From: Microbacterium sp. SS28
GTDB lineage: Bacteria > Actinomycetota > Actinomycetes > Actinomycetales > Microbacteriaceae
NCBI RefSeq assembly: GCF_022761035.1
Contig: NZ_JAKWJP010000006.1
Location: 248,001 to 312,000, forward strand
Length of the DNA: 64,000 bases
Direction of reading: 5' to 3'
The position numbers were made by a program, and so were the translations under genes. Positions 1-7,381 of this stretch are shown one piece after another. The stretch's first letter is position 1, and each line of letters starts with the position of its first letter. Below the pieces are notes generated by a model. It made no database searches. It was not told the origin of the DNA and worked only from the letters and a program-made list of their open reading frames with translations.

Positions 1-365
1 AGGACTGCGAGCTGCTGGTTGATCTGGTCGATCTGCAACTTGAGGTCGGCGCTCTGTGCCTGCAGGGCGGTGCGCTGCGCCGTCAGGGACGCGATCACGT
101 CCGCGTTCTTCTTCGCCGCGGCCTTGAGCAGGTTCTCCTGCACCGCGCCGCGGTGGGCGAGCTGGTTCACGACTCCGTTGCAGATGCCTTTGGTGTCCGC
201 GGGGTTGGTTCCCGCGAAGGCCGGGCTGCCGGCGAAGAGCATGCCGGCGAGGGTCGCCGGGAGCAGGATCGCCGCGGCGGCGCGACGACCGGGTGACGTC
301 CACGGGGTGGCGGCTGCGGGGGCGACTGCGGCGTCCTTGCACGCAGTCTTGTTGATGCGGCGCAT
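1..365 (-). CDS. Secreted coiled-coil protein, N-terminal part
   Basis: Only the first 121 codons are inside the window; the frame stays open to the left edge. The start is ATG at 365-363, preceded by an AGGA-like ribosome site. Residues 1-31 are basic and Ala/Pro-rich, followed by a hydrophobic stretch (AAAAILLPATLAGMLFAG) and an AFA-G site at about 54-58, a plausible although long signal peptide. The mature part is rich in Ala, Gln, Lys and Asp (LTAQRTALQAQSADLKLQI) and should form a coiled coil. Such architecture is common at the front of actinobacterial NlpC/P60 or M23 cell-wall hydrolases, but no catalytic domain is visible here, so the function is not assigned. Confidence 0.6.
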   Translation of the reverse strand, partial: MRRINKTACKDAAVAPAAATPWTSPGRRAAAAILLPATLAGMLFAGSPAFAGTNPADTKGICNGVVNQLAHRGAVQENLLKAAAKKNADVIASLTAQRTALQAQSADLKLQIDQINQQLAV

Positions 366-798
366 CGGGTGGTTCCTATCTTCTCTGTCGGGGTGGTTCG
401 ATGCCCGGCTGACCGTCGCATCGAATGCGGGGACTCTAACACTCTTCTAATTAAAAGTTAACGGCCTTTTCCCGAGCTGTTTTGGAGGCGCTATCAAGTA
501 GCTAATGAGTGGATAAGGCCAAATAGAGTGGCCGCAAAAGTCCACGCGCACAGCCGCTTGGCCCTCACCGGACTGGGTGACTGGCGGACGCCGACGGTTA
601 CACGGCTTAGCAGCGAGCCCGCCCGGGCGATGACGGCACCGCTGTGAGCCCAGCAAGCAGGCGCGACGAACGCGCTTTCCCCATGGAATGCATTCCACTC
701 CCCAGTGCATGCGCCGGTGGGGACGGCATTGTCCGCGACAGCCGGCACGCGATCCTAACTGGGGAATGACTCAGATGAGAAACCTCTCATCGAGCTGG
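366..798. other. 433-bp gene-free stretch with promoter-like DNA
   Basis: No convincing gene is seen. The part at about 430-540 is clearly more AT-rich than its surroundings. Reading leftward, TTAACT and TTAGAG with a 16-nt spacer lie about 75 nt upstream of the gene starting at 365 and could be its promoter. A perfect 12-bp palindrome (GGAATGCATTCC) lies at 685-696. Small open frames here have no ribosome sites and implausible compositions. Confidence 0.4.
774..791 (-). terminator. Hairpin after membrane-protein gene
   Basis: GATGAGA and TCTCATC form a perfect 7-bp stem with an AACC loop, 8 bp past the stop codon of the leftward gene that ends at 799. It is a modest terminator candidate without a T tract. 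Confidence 0.35.
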
Positions 799-1200
799 CT
801 ACGGGTTCTCCGAATCGGCGTCCGCGGCATCCTTCCGCGCGTCCCGCGCAGCGAGCACGAGCAGCACGAGCACGAGGATCGCCGGGCCCGCGAGGGCGAG
901 TGCCGTCAGGGGATGCGCGTACTCCCCCGTCGCCGCGCCGAGCGCGACGGCGACGATGAGCAGCTGGGCGACGATCCCGCCCGAACGGCCCCAGGACCGT
1001 CCCCGCCGCACGGCGACCCCGAACGCCACGAGGGCCGCAGCGCCCACGAACGTCAGCACGAGCAGCGCGATCGCACTCTCGACCGACCCCGTGTCGCCCG
1101 CCGTGAGCGCGGCGATCTGCCACGCCGCGATCCCCACGAGTGCGACGCCCTCGAGGATGAGAAGGACGGCGGCCGCGCGGGCCGGGGTTCTTGTTCGCAT
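799..1200 (-). CDS. Small four-helix membrane protein, unknown function
   Basis: 133 residues dominated by four hydrophobic segments at roughly 8-28, 38-62, 72-92 and 97-120, with a basic start (MRTRTPARA) and an acidic tail (DARKDAADADSENP). The start at 1200 is chosen because GAGGA lies 11 nt upstream; an in-frame ATG at 1251 has no ribosome site and would add a hydrophilic leader. It has no recognisable catalytic motif. It looks like one of the many short actinobacterial integral membrane proteins annotated as hypothetical. It is divergent from whiB1 with about 250 bp between the starts. Confidence 0.6.
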   Translation of the reverse strand: MRTRTPARAAAVLLILEGVALVGIAAWQIAALTAGDTGSVESAIALLVLTFVGAAALVAFGVAVRRGRSWGRSGGIVAQLLIVAVALGAATGEYAHPLTALALAGPAILVLVLLVLAARDARKDAADADSENP

Positions 1201-1375
1201 ACTTCGACGGTTCCTCGGTCGTGGGACGGACGGCTTGTGCGGTTCCTCCATGCCGTGGAGGGAATGCCCAGCCAGTTCAACAGAATCGGGGGGCCTCAGG
1301 CCTTGATCGGGCACGGCTCGTCATGGGATCATAGGTGAAGCCGTGTGCTCCCACAGCGACGTGGGGCGAGCATCG

Positions 1376-1390
1376 CTCGCATCTCCCACA
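1376..1390 (+). promoter_or_regulatory. Dyad upstream of whiB1
   Basis: GCGAGC-ATC-GCTCGC is a perfect 6-bp dyad 64 bp before the whiB1 start. It lies between two copies of CTCCCACAG (about 1348 and 1382). It may be an operator or a leader hairpin; no clear -10/-35 pair could be fixed. Confidence 0.3.
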
Positions 1391-1454
1391 GGGTATCGGA
1401 CCCGAATCCGGGCTCTGGAACACCCGACACTCTTCTGTCACAAGGAGCACAACC

Positions 1455-1703
1455 ATGGATTGGCGCGACAAAGCCGCCTGCCTCACCGTCGACCCCGAAC
1501 TGTTCTTCCCCGTGGGGAACACAGGGCCTGCCGTCGACCAGATCGAGAAGGCCAAGAGCGTCTGTGCCCGGTGCACGGTCACGGAGATCTGCTTGCAGTA
1601 CGCGCTCGAGGCCGGTCAGGACTCCGGCGTGTGGGGCGGCCTCTCCGAGGACGAGCGCCGCGCCCTCAAGCGCCGCGCCGCGCGCGCCCGCCGCGCCAGC
1701 TGA
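1455..1703 (+). CDS. whiB1: WhiB1-type iron-sulphur transcription factor
   Basis: 82-residue Wbl protein. The four [4Fe-4S] cysteines are seen as KAAC near residue 8, VCARC and TEIC. They are followed by the invariant GVWGG turn and a basic C-terminal tail (KRRAARARRAS) that in the family contacts DNA or sigma factor. The sequence is close to mycobacterial WhiB1 and Streptomyces WblE (MDWR, DPELFFPVGN, SGVWGGLSEDERRALKRR). The family senses nitric oxide through its cluster and works with the primary sigma factor; WhiB1 is essential in M. tuberculosis. The start at 1455 has AAGGAG 9 nt upstream. It faces pdtaS, as in M. tuberculosis (Rv3219/Rv3220c). Confidence 0.95.
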   Translation: MDWRDKAACLTVDPELFFPVGNTGPAVDQIEKAKSVCARCTVTEICLQYALEAGQDSGVWGGLSEDERRALKRRAARARRAS

Positions 1704-1794
1704 TCCACGCGATACGGGTCGGCGCCGTTCGACGGCGTCGACCCGAAGCATGTCAGAACACCTGCGCCGCGCACATCGACACGACCTGGTGGTT

Positions 1795-1821
1795 CCGGGA
1801 TGCTTCGCCGAAGCATCCCGG
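1795..1821. terminator. Bidirectional terminator between whiB1 and pdtaS
   Basis: CCGGGATGCTTC and GAAGCATCCCGG form a perfect 12-bp stem with a 3-nt loop, placed between the convergent stop codons at 1703 and 1827. There is no T tract, as usual in high-GC actinobacteria. Confidence 0.75.
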
Positions 1822-1826
1822 ATCCC

Positions 1827-3311
1827 TCACTTGACGCGCTCGATGTAGCGGAGCGGGATCTCGATCGTGACCTCGGTCCCGCTGCCCATGATCGTGTGCC
1901 AGTCGATCGTGCCGCCGAGCTCGCCCTGGATGAGGGTGCGCACGATCTGCGTACCCAGACCCCGGCCGACCTGACCCTCGGGCAGGCCTGAGCCGGTGTC
2001 GCGCACGCGCACCTCGAGGCTGTCGTCGGTGCGCTCGGCGATCACTTCGACATCGCCCTCCTGCCCCGCGAGTCCGTGCTCGACGGCGTTCGTGACGAGT
2101 TCGGTCAGCGCGAGTGCGAGCGGCGTCGCGTACTCGCTCGGAAGGATGCCGAAGCGGCCCGTCGTGCGCGTCCGCGCGCGCGTGTTCGGCGCTGCCGCGA
2201 CCTCGGCGACGAGTTTGACGGCCCGGGTGAAGACGTCGTCGAAGTCGACGTTCTGAGCGAGGCCCTCCGAGAGCGTGTCGTGCACGACCGCGATCGCCGA
2301 GACGCGGCGCATCGCCTGCGTCAGCGCCTCGCGCGCCTCGTCGGTGTGCGAGCGCCGCGCCTGGATGCGCAGGAGGGACGCGACGGTCTGCAGGTTGTTC
2401 TTGACGCGGTGGTGGATCTCGCGGATCGTCGCGTCCTTGGTGATGAGCTCCTGCTCCTGGTGACGGATCTCGGTCACGTCGCGGCACAGCACGACGGCGC
2501 CGGTGCGGTTGCCGTGGTCGCGCAGCGGGATCGTCCGCAGGCTCACCGTCACGCCGCGGGACTCAAGGTCGGCACGCCAGGGTGCGCGCCCTGTCAGGAC
2601 GACGGGAAGCGACTCGTCGAACTGGCGCTTCGCGGGCAGGATGCTCGTGACGACCTCCACGAGCGACTCGCCCTCGAGTTCGTCGTCGAAGCCCAGGCGG
2701 TTGAACGCCGAGAGCGCGTTGGGGCTCGCGAAGGTCGTGATGCCGTCGACATCGAGCCGGATGAGGCCGTCCGAGGCGCGTGGCGCACCGCGTCGCGGAG
2801 AGGTCGGAGCCGTGAGATCGGGGAATTCGCCCGAGGCGATCATGCCGAACAGCTCGTCGGCGCAGTCGTTGAACGTGATCTGCTGGCGCGACGGCGTGCG
2901 GGCCTCGCCGAGGTTCGTGTGGCGCGTCAGGACGCCGACCGCGTGCGGCTCCTCGCCCCTCCCGGTGCGCACGATGGGCACGGCGCGCACGCGCGTGGGA
3001 GTCTCTTCGAACCAGTCCGGCGACGCGGAGTCGATGATGCGCCCCGTCTGGAAGGCGTCCCGCACCTGCGTCCGCCACTGCGGCCGCACGCGATCCGAGA
3101 CGATGTCGCGGTAGAAGAGCGTCGCCGCGCCGCTCGGGCGGGTGTGCGCGACGGCGATGAAGGAGTCGTCAGCCGTCGGCACCCAGATCACGATGTCGGC
3201 GAAGGCGAGGTCGGCGAGCAGCTGGCCGTCGCCGGCCAGCCGGTGCAGCCACTCCACGTCCGCTTCGCTGGATCGGCCTTGGGCATACACGAGATCGCTG
3301 AGGGTCGACAC
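1827..3311 (-). CDS. pdtaS: Sensor histidine kinase, PdtaS type
   Basis: 494-residue cytosolic kinase. An N-terminal GAF-like sensor spans about residues 1-160, a PAS-like domain about 180-285, then a HisKA_2 phospho-acceptor region with IHHRVKNNLQTVASL (His300/301) and a HATPase_c domain containing the N-box LTELVTNAVEHG and G-boxes DTGSGLP and GRGLGTQIV. This layout and the position next to whiB1 match M. tuberculosis PdtaS (Rv3220c), whose partner PdtaR is an ANTAR antiterminator. No such regulator gene is visible here. The start is GTG at 3311, 6 nt after a TAGAGT box, so the message is probably leaderless. No membrane segment is present. Confidence 0.92.
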   Translation of the reverse strand: MSTLSDLVYAQGRSSEADVEWLHRLAGDGQLLADLAFADIVIWVPTADDSFIAVAHTRPSGAATLFYRDIVSDRVRPQWRTQVRDAFQTGRIIDSASPDWFEETPTRVRAVPIVRTGRGEEPHAVGVLTRHTNLGEARTPSRQQITFNDCADELFGMIASGEFPDLTAPTSPRRGAPRASDGLIRLDVDGITTFASPNALSAFNRLGFDDELEGESLVEVVTSILPAKRQFDESLPVVLTGRAPWRADLESRGVTVSLRTIPLRDHGNRTGAVVLCRDVTEIRHQEQELITKDATIREIHHRVKNNLQTVASLLRIQARRSHTDEAREALTQAMRRVSAIAVVHDTLSEGLAQNVDFDDVFTRAVKLVAEVAAAPNTRARTRTTGRFGILPSEYATPLALALTELVTNAVEHGLAGQEGDVEVIAERTDDSLEVRVRDTGSGLPEGQVGRGLGTQIVRTLIQGELGGTIDWHTIMGSGTEVTIEIPLRYIERVK

Positions 3312-3317
3312 CTGTTC

Positions 3318-3323
3318 ACTCTA
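3318..3323 (-). promoter_or_regulatory. Leaderless promoter of pdtaS
   Basis: TAGAGT on the minus strand, 6 nt before the GTG start at 3311, so transcription is expected to begin at or next to the start codon. No ribosome site lies between. Confidence 0.65.
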
Positions 3324-3390
3324 GAGCCGCGGGGCTGTGCGTCCCCGCTGTGCGACGGCCACGCCGTGCGTGTGCTGCGGCGGGATCTGC

Positions 3391-4659
3391 TCAGGCCGCT
3401 GCGCGTGACGGACGGCGGATGCCGCGCCGCGGCGTCCGTGCCGCGAGGCCCGGCGCCTGGGCGATCGCCTCGCCGACGAAGCGGCGCACGGCGAGCGTGA
3501 GCGGCGACTTCGGCGCGACCTCGGCGATCGGACGGGACGCGAGGATCGCGGCATCCGTCGACCGGGCGTCCGTCGGCAGGAACCAGACGTCGCGGATCCC
3601 GCCGAACCGCTCGAGCGTGCGGCGGACCTGGCCGCGCGCGTCGACGCCGAGCGTGCCGGGGCGCAGCCGGTTCGCGACCACCGCGACGGGGGTCGCGCCC
3701 ACGAGGGCCCGCAGCTCGGCGTGCGCGCGGAGGAACCGGGAGATGCCGACGGGGTCGGCGGCCGCGACCGCGACGATGAGGTCAGCGCTCTCGAGGGCGG
3801 CGATGGTCGCGGCGTTGCGCCGCGGCCCGTCGAGGTCGCTCACGATCTCCTCGTCGCGCTCGAGCGGCGCCGCGACGTCGACGACCGTGTAGTCGCACCA
3901 CTCGCGGCACGTCTCGAGCGCGCCCGCGACACGGGAGGCCGACAGCTCGGGCCAGCGCGACGGCCGGTTGAGGCCCGTCAGCACATCCACGCCCGTGCGG
4001 CCGAGCGGCGAAGCGATCCGGGCGAGCTCGCGCGCGTCGAGTCCGCCGAGCTGCGCGGCGCGGCAGGCCGCCGCGAACCCCGGTCCCTCGTCGGCGAGCC
4101 CCAGCTGCAGGGCGATCGACGGAGCGTGCGTGTCGGCGTCGACGAGCGCGGCCCTGCGTCCGCCGCGTGCGAGCTCGACGGCGAGCTCGATCGCGACGGT
4201 CGTGCGTCCCGGAGCCCCTGCGGGACCCCACACGGCGACGACCCGCGGACGCCGGGGCGAGTCGGGCTCGGTCGCCGCGACGGGAGCGGGCGGGGCTGCG
4301 AGCACGTCGGCGAGCCGCCACGGCTCGATGTCGAGCGGCCACGGCCCCGTGAGTCCGAAGGCCGAGACGAGCGCGCCGTCGCCGTCGCCCGCGACGAGGG
4401 GCACGATGCGCACGCCGGCGCGGTCGCACATGCTGACCGCGCCCGCCGTGAGGCTCGTGCGGTCCGCCTGCAGCACGACGGTCTCGGCGGCGGCGAGCGC
4501 GTGCAGCGTCCGCTCCGCCTCGATTCCGCGCGCTTCGTCGGCCGCGACGGCGGCGAGCGCCGAGGCCGCGATCGTCGTGACGACCGCGATCCCCTCGCGC
4601 TCGAGTCCCGCCTCGAGGACGCGCGCGTGCGGCTCGTCGACGGCGAGGACGATCGTCAT
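3391..4659 (-). CDS. CpaE/MinD-like ParA-superfamily ATPase
   Basis: 422 residues. Residues 1-130 look like a degenerate receiver or CpaE-type N-terminal domain; from about 138 follows a MinD/ParA ATPase fold. The P-loop GPAGAPGRTT (145-154) is of deviant type, with Arg where many relatives have Lys. ALVDADTHAPS is the A-prime motif, TVVDVAAPLERDEE a Walker-B-like strand, and VVANRLRP a late strand. CpaE-like ATPases work with Flp/Tad pili or in positioning proteins, but no cpaF or tadBC gene is nearby. The ATG at 4659 overlaps the stop of the SAF gene (ATGA), so both are co-translated. Confidence 0.75.
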   Translation of the reverse strand: MTIVLAVDEPHARVLEAGLEREGIAVVTTIAASALAAVAADEARGIEAERTLHALAAAETVVLQADRTSLTAGAVSMCDRAGVRIVPLVAGDGDGALVSAFGLTGPWPLDIEPWRLADVLAAPPAPVAATEPDSPRRPRVVAVWGPAGAPGRTTVAIELAVELARGGRRAALVDADTHAPSIALQLGLADEGPGFAAACRAAQLGGLDARELARIASPLGRTGVDVLTGLNRPSRWPELSASRVAGALETCREWCDYTVVDVAAPLERDEEIVSDLDGPRRNAATIAALESADLIVAVAAADPVGISRFLRAHAELRALVGATPVAVVANRLRPGTLGVDARGQVRRTLERFGGIRDVWFLPTDARSTDAAILASRPIAEVAPKSPLTLAVRRFVGEAIAQAPGLAARTPRRGIRRPSRAAA

Positions 4660-5285
4660 CGCGCGAAGCCCGCCGCCGGGACGATCGACAGTGCCGACTC
4701 GTCGGAGGTCGCGGCCAGCACCGCGGCGACGTCGGCGCGCGGGATGACGAGCTCGAGCGAGGCCGCGCCGCCGCCGATGACGGACTCGTCGCGGGTCACC
4801 GAGACGACAGTCGCGTCGGGCACGAGGATCCTCGGCGCGTCGTAGCTCCCACGTTCGATGAGCGGGGCCTCCCACACCTCGACGACCGTGCCGGCCTTCA
4901 CCGAGGCGGGCACCTCCACGGCACTGCGCAGCACGACGGTCGTCGTGGCGGCGGCCGAGGCGGCTCCGACGGCGCTCTGCGGGACGAGCTCGCCCTCCGT
5001 CACGGTGCGCGTCGCCACGAGGCCCTCTTCGAGCGCATCCGCCGTGAGATAGGAGTCTTCGAGACGCCCGAGCGCGACATCCACGAGGCGGACGTCGTCG
5101 GCGGCGACCGCTTCGCCCGGGACGATCGTGCGCGTCGCCGCAAAGACTGGCACGGTCTGCCGCGAGGCCGAGACGACGAGCCACACGCCGGCGACGGATG
5201 CCGCCACGAGCAGGATGCCGAGGAAGAACCGTGCGTCGCCCCAGAAGGCGCGCGGACGTGGGCGTGCGGGCTCGAGTGCCGTCAT
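4656..5285 (-). CDS. Membrane-anchored SAF-domain protein (CpaB-like)
   Basis: 209 residues. A short basic N-terminus is followed by one transmembrane helix (about 20-42, FFLGILLVAASVAGVWLVV) and an extracytoplasmic SAF domain (VPVFAATRTIVPGEAVAADD). The rest is a beta-rich tail with Ala/Thr-rich linkers. SAF proteins of the CpaB/FlgA type are periplasmic chaperones of pili or flagella; here the only partner is the CpaE-like ATPase translated from the overlapping downstream start. The start could be 5285 (MTALEP) or 5294 (MDGMTALEP); neither has a strong ribosome site. Confidence 0.7.
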   Translation of the reverse strand: MTALEPARPRPRAFWGDARFFLGILLVAASVAGVWLVVSASRQTVPVFAATRTIVPGEAVAADDVRLVDVALGRLEDSYLTADALEEGLVATRTVTEGELVPQSAVGAASAAATTTVVLRSAVEVPASVKAGTVVEVWEAPLIERGSYDAPRILVPDATVVSVTRDESVIGGGAASLELVIPRADVAAVLAATSDESALSIVPAAGFAR

Positions 5286-5372
5286 GCCGTCCATCGTCGC
5301 CCAGACGCCGGAATGCCCTACAGGATTATCCACAGGCGTGTCAGCCCCTGCCGCCGCACCCGGTCCCGCCGC

Positions 5373-5378
5373 CATAAT
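5373..5378 (+). promoter_or_regulatory. Leaderless promoter of HTH gene
   Basis: CATAAT, a near-consensus -10 box, ends 6 nt before the ATG at 5385. The expected transcription start falls on the A of the start codon. Confidence 0.65.
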
Positions 5379-5384
5379 TGGGGC

Positions 5385-5666
5385 ATGCCCGACAGCCCGG
5401 CTTCCGCCATGCGCCAGCTTGCTCCGGCCGAAGCGGCCGAGCTGCTCGGCGTGTCGGTCGACGAGGTCATGGAGCTCGTCCACACGGCTCAGTTGCGCGG
5501 CATCCGGGTCGGGTCCCCCGCGCGCTGGCGCATCGACGCCGACTCGCTCACGCACTACCTAGACGATCGCGCCGAAGAGGCGCGTCGCATGGCGCTGTGG
5601 CGCCAGTCGAACGAGGCGAGCTTCCCCGAGCTGTGGAGCTCGGGCCGCATCCGCCACGGCGACTAG
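5385..5666 (+). CDS. Small helix-turn-helix protein (excisionase/MerR-like fold)
   Basis: 93 residues. The N-terminal half reads LAPAEAAELLGVSVDEVMEL, then GIRVGSPARWRIDADSLTHYL: the winged helix-turn-helix pattern of the HTH_17/excisionase family, also seen in BldC-type actinobacterial regulators. It probably binds DNA as a dimer or polymer. There is no integrase or phage gene nearby, so a housekeeping regulator is more likely than an excisionase. The start at 5385 is fixed by the adjacent -10 box; an ATG at 5409 is the alternative. Confidence 0.75.
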   Translation: MPDSPASAMRQLAPAEAAELLGVSVDEVMELVHTAQLRGIRVGSPARWRIDADSLTHYLDDRAEEARRMALWRQSNEASFPELWSSGRIRHGD

Positions 5667-5671
5667 AAGCC

Positions 5672-5704
5672 CTGCTCCCGCTTCGCCGAAGCGAGCGGAG
5701 CAGC
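5672..5704. terminator. Bidirectional hairpin between convergent genes
   Basis: CTGCTCC-CGCTTCG pairs with CGAAGCG-GGAGCAG, with a small bulge on the right arm. It lies between stop codons at 5666 and 5728 and serves either strand. The core GCTTCGCCGAAGC resembles the hairpin at 1795-1821. Confidence 0.6.
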
Positions 5705-5727
5705 CGCGCGACCGCGAACGGAACGAC

Positions 5728-6330
5728 TCAGAGCGGCCGCGCGCCCGCCTCGAGCCGGATCCACAGCACGGCGTCGAAGGGCACCATGCGGTGCCCGCTG
5801 ACGTCTCCCGTCCGGCGGGGCGTGCCGGGCTCGTGCAGCGCGAGATCGAGGTGGTCGGCGCCCGCGCGGTCGATGGTCCCGGCGAGCGCGCGGCCGCCGA
5901 CGAGGTGCAGCGTCACGCCGACGCGCCGGCGGACGAGGTCGCGCAGCGCGAACCCCAGCGTCATGCGGTCGCGCACGGCGGAGGGGGCGACGGCCCGCGC
6001 GCTGCGCAGCAGCTCGGCGTGCGGCATCCCGATGCTTGCGATCGCCGATATGGGGACGAGTGCGGCACCCGCGCGTCCCTCCGCCGGCTCGAGCGCGACC
6101 CAATCCGCCCCCGCGCCTCCCACTCGGGCGACGAGGACGGTGCCGTCGCGCAGCTCGAAGGAGCTCGGCGGCGACGCGGCCTCCTGCTCGGCGAGCACCG
6201 TCAGTCGGTCGCGCAGCGGCACCCGTGAGAGGCGCAGCCGCTCGGCCTCGCTGTCGAGCGCGGCACGCTCCGCCTCCCACTCGGAGGCGAGCTGCTCCTC
6301 GAGGTCGTCGAAGAACCGGTCCCAGCGCAC
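5728..6330 (-). CDS. Conserved actinobacterial protein, unknown
   Basis: 200 residues, cytosolic. The first 55 residues are a charged amphipathic helix (FFDDLEEQLASEWEAERAAL), followed by a beta-rich globular part with LRDGTVLVARVGG and later GVTLHLVGGRALAGTIDRAG, two similar strand-turn-strand units reminiscent of small beta-barrel repeats. I do not recognise an enzyme motif. GTG at 6330 is preferred because a TAGCCT -10 box ends exactly 6 nt upstream. It is divergent from the Rv3235-family gene. Confidence 0.65.
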   Translation of the reverse strand: MRWDRFFDDLEEQLASEWEAERAALDSEAERLRLSRVPLRDRLTVLAEQEAASPPSSFELRDGTVLVARVGGAGADWVALEPAEGRAGAALVPISAIASIGMPHAELLRSARAVAPSAVRDRMTLGFALRDLVRRRVGVTLHLVGGRALAGTIDRAGADHLDLALHEPGTPRRTGDVSGHRMVPFDAVLWIRLEAGARPL

Positions 6331-6336
6331 CCAGTG

Positions 6337-6342
6337 AGGCTA
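6337..6342 (-). promoter_or_regulatory. Leaderless promoter of the 6330 gene
   Basis: TAGCCT on the minus strand with 6 nt to the GTG start at 6330; same geometry as the other leaderless promoters in the window. Confidence 0.55.
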
Positions 6343-6395
6343 GGGCACCGGTCCGACACGGCCGGCGAGTTATCCACAACCCCTTTCCTGACTTT

Positions 6396-6423
6396 TTGCT
6401 GTGAGTCACGGATGTGATGTAAT
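6396..6423 (+). promoter_or_regulatory. Promoter of Rv3235-family gene
   Basis: TTGCTG (6396-6401), a 16-nt spacer and TGTAAT (6418-6423) form a sigma-70-like promoter about 35 nt before the chosen start at 6458. The surrounding AT-rich block stands out. Confidence 0.55.
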
Positions 6424-6457
6424 CGCCAGATCGTTCCCCCGACGAGATAGGCCCCTG

Positions 6458-6886
6458 ATGGCGATGATGCCTGCGGTCCACCCACGCCGCTTTGCCGACG
6501 ATGCGTACGAGGATTACTTCGCTCCGCAGCGCACTCCCTCTGCCGACCTGCCCGATCCGGAGCCGTTCCTGCGCAACCTCACGATCGGCGTCTTCGAGAC
6601 GCTGTCGGGCGTTCGCGAGGTCGAGCAGCTCGCGCGCTGGGTCACCGAAGAGGCCTTCCGGGCCCTCGTGGTGCGCTCCAACCTCACTGCCCGCGCACGG
6701 AGTGCCCGCGGCGTGCCGGCGAGGCGTCCCGTCCACTCGATCCTGTCGATCCGCCACTCCGCCCCCGCAGACGGCGTCGTCGAAGCCGTCGTGATCGTCG
6801 CGAGCCCCGCGCGCACGCGCGCCGTCGCGATGCGCCTCGAGGGCATGGACGGGCGCTGGCGCGCGACATCCCTCGCCGTGCTCTGA
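6458..6886 (+). CDS. Rv3235-family protein
   Basis: 142 residues. A variable N-terminus (about 45 residues, acidic/Pro-rich) is followed by a compact alpha/beta domain: FLRNLTIGVFETLSGVREVE, QLARWVTEEAFRALVVRSNL, then paired strands VHSILSIRHS and VVEAVVIVAS, ending in GRWRATSLAVL. This pattern fits the small actinobacterial family named after M. tuberculosis Rv3235, which in that genome also lies between pdtaS and secA. Its function is unknown. The start at 6458 has an AGATAGG site upstream; earlier GTG codons overlap the promoter. Confidence 0.7.
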   Translation: MAMMPAVHPRRFADDAYEDYFAPQRTPSADLPDPEPFLRNLTIGVFETLSGVREVEQLARWVTEEAFRALVVRSNLTARARSARGVPARRPVHSILSIRHSAPADGVVEAVVIVASPARTRAVAMRLEGMDGRWRATSLAVL

Positions 6887-6930
6887 CACCCCTGCGACGC
6901 CCGCGGGTGCGCGGTTTCGCGGTCCGCGGG

Positions 6931-7281
6931 TCAGGAGTCGGCGTCGATGAGCTCGAGAAGCGCCTTGAGCGCGTCCCTGATCTCCACATGGTCGTACTGA
7001 CCTGCCCGGCTCTCCCCCGCGATGACCCCGCCGCGATGCACGCGACGGAAATCGCCGAACGGGAACGAGTAGGCGCCCTTCGTCTCGCGGTCCGCGCTCT
7101 TGTCGATGCCGAGATGCCAGTGGGAGTACTCGGTCCAGCCGTCGCGCTCGATGAAGGAGTTCTCCTCGTCGGCGGTGGGCGCCGCCTCGGACCAGTCGTC
7201 CCGCTCGTCGCGCACGACCTTGCCCTCGCGCACGAGCGAGCGCGCGTGGCGCAGCGCCGGTTGGTTCAGTTCGATGGACAT
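6931..7281 (-). CDS. Small soluble protein, unknown
   Basis: 116 residues, acidic, with no membrane segment or known domain. Notable pieces are LVREGKVVRDERDDWSEAAP, GWTEYSHWHLGID and KGAYSFPFGDFRRVHRGGVI, then ESRAGQYDHVEIRDALKALL. The aromatic-rich middle followed by an amphipathic C-terminal helix suggests a folded single domain. ATG at 7281 is chosen because TACCGT ends 7 nt upstream; earlier in-frame codons would lie inside the promoter. I do not recognise the family. Confidence 0.6.
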   Translation of the reverse strand: MSIELNQPALRHARSLVREGKVVRDERDDWSEAAPTADEENSFIERDGWTEYSHWHLGIDKSADRETKGAYSFPFGDFRRVHRGGVIAGESRAGQYDHVEIRDALKALLELIDADS

Positions 7282-7288
7282 GCGCGCC

Positions 7289-7294
7289 ACGGTA
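7289..7294 (-). promoter_or_regulatory. Leaderless promoter of the 7281 gene
   Basis: TACCGT on the minus strand, 7 nt before ATG at 7281. Confidence 0.5.
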
Positions 7295-7381
7295 GGCGTG
7301 CGCCGCACGCTCCGGCGAGGGGGTTGACGGATGCCGCGCATCGGCCCGGCGGCACTGCGCCCGCTCCGGCCGGGGCCGGAC

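Noticed and set aside
447..710. 87-residue frame in the first gene-free stretch
   Set aside because: No ribosome site, no -10 box at the right distance, and a Cys/Arg/Pro-rich translation unlike any protein domain.
3660..4845. Plus-strand frame over the CpaE-like gene
   Set aside because: Antisense shadow; the minus-strand product has a P-loop and full MinD/ParA motifs.
5385..5666. Phage excisionase reading of the small HTH gene
   Set aside because: No integrase, attachment site or phage gene nearby; a housekeeping HTH regulator fits better.
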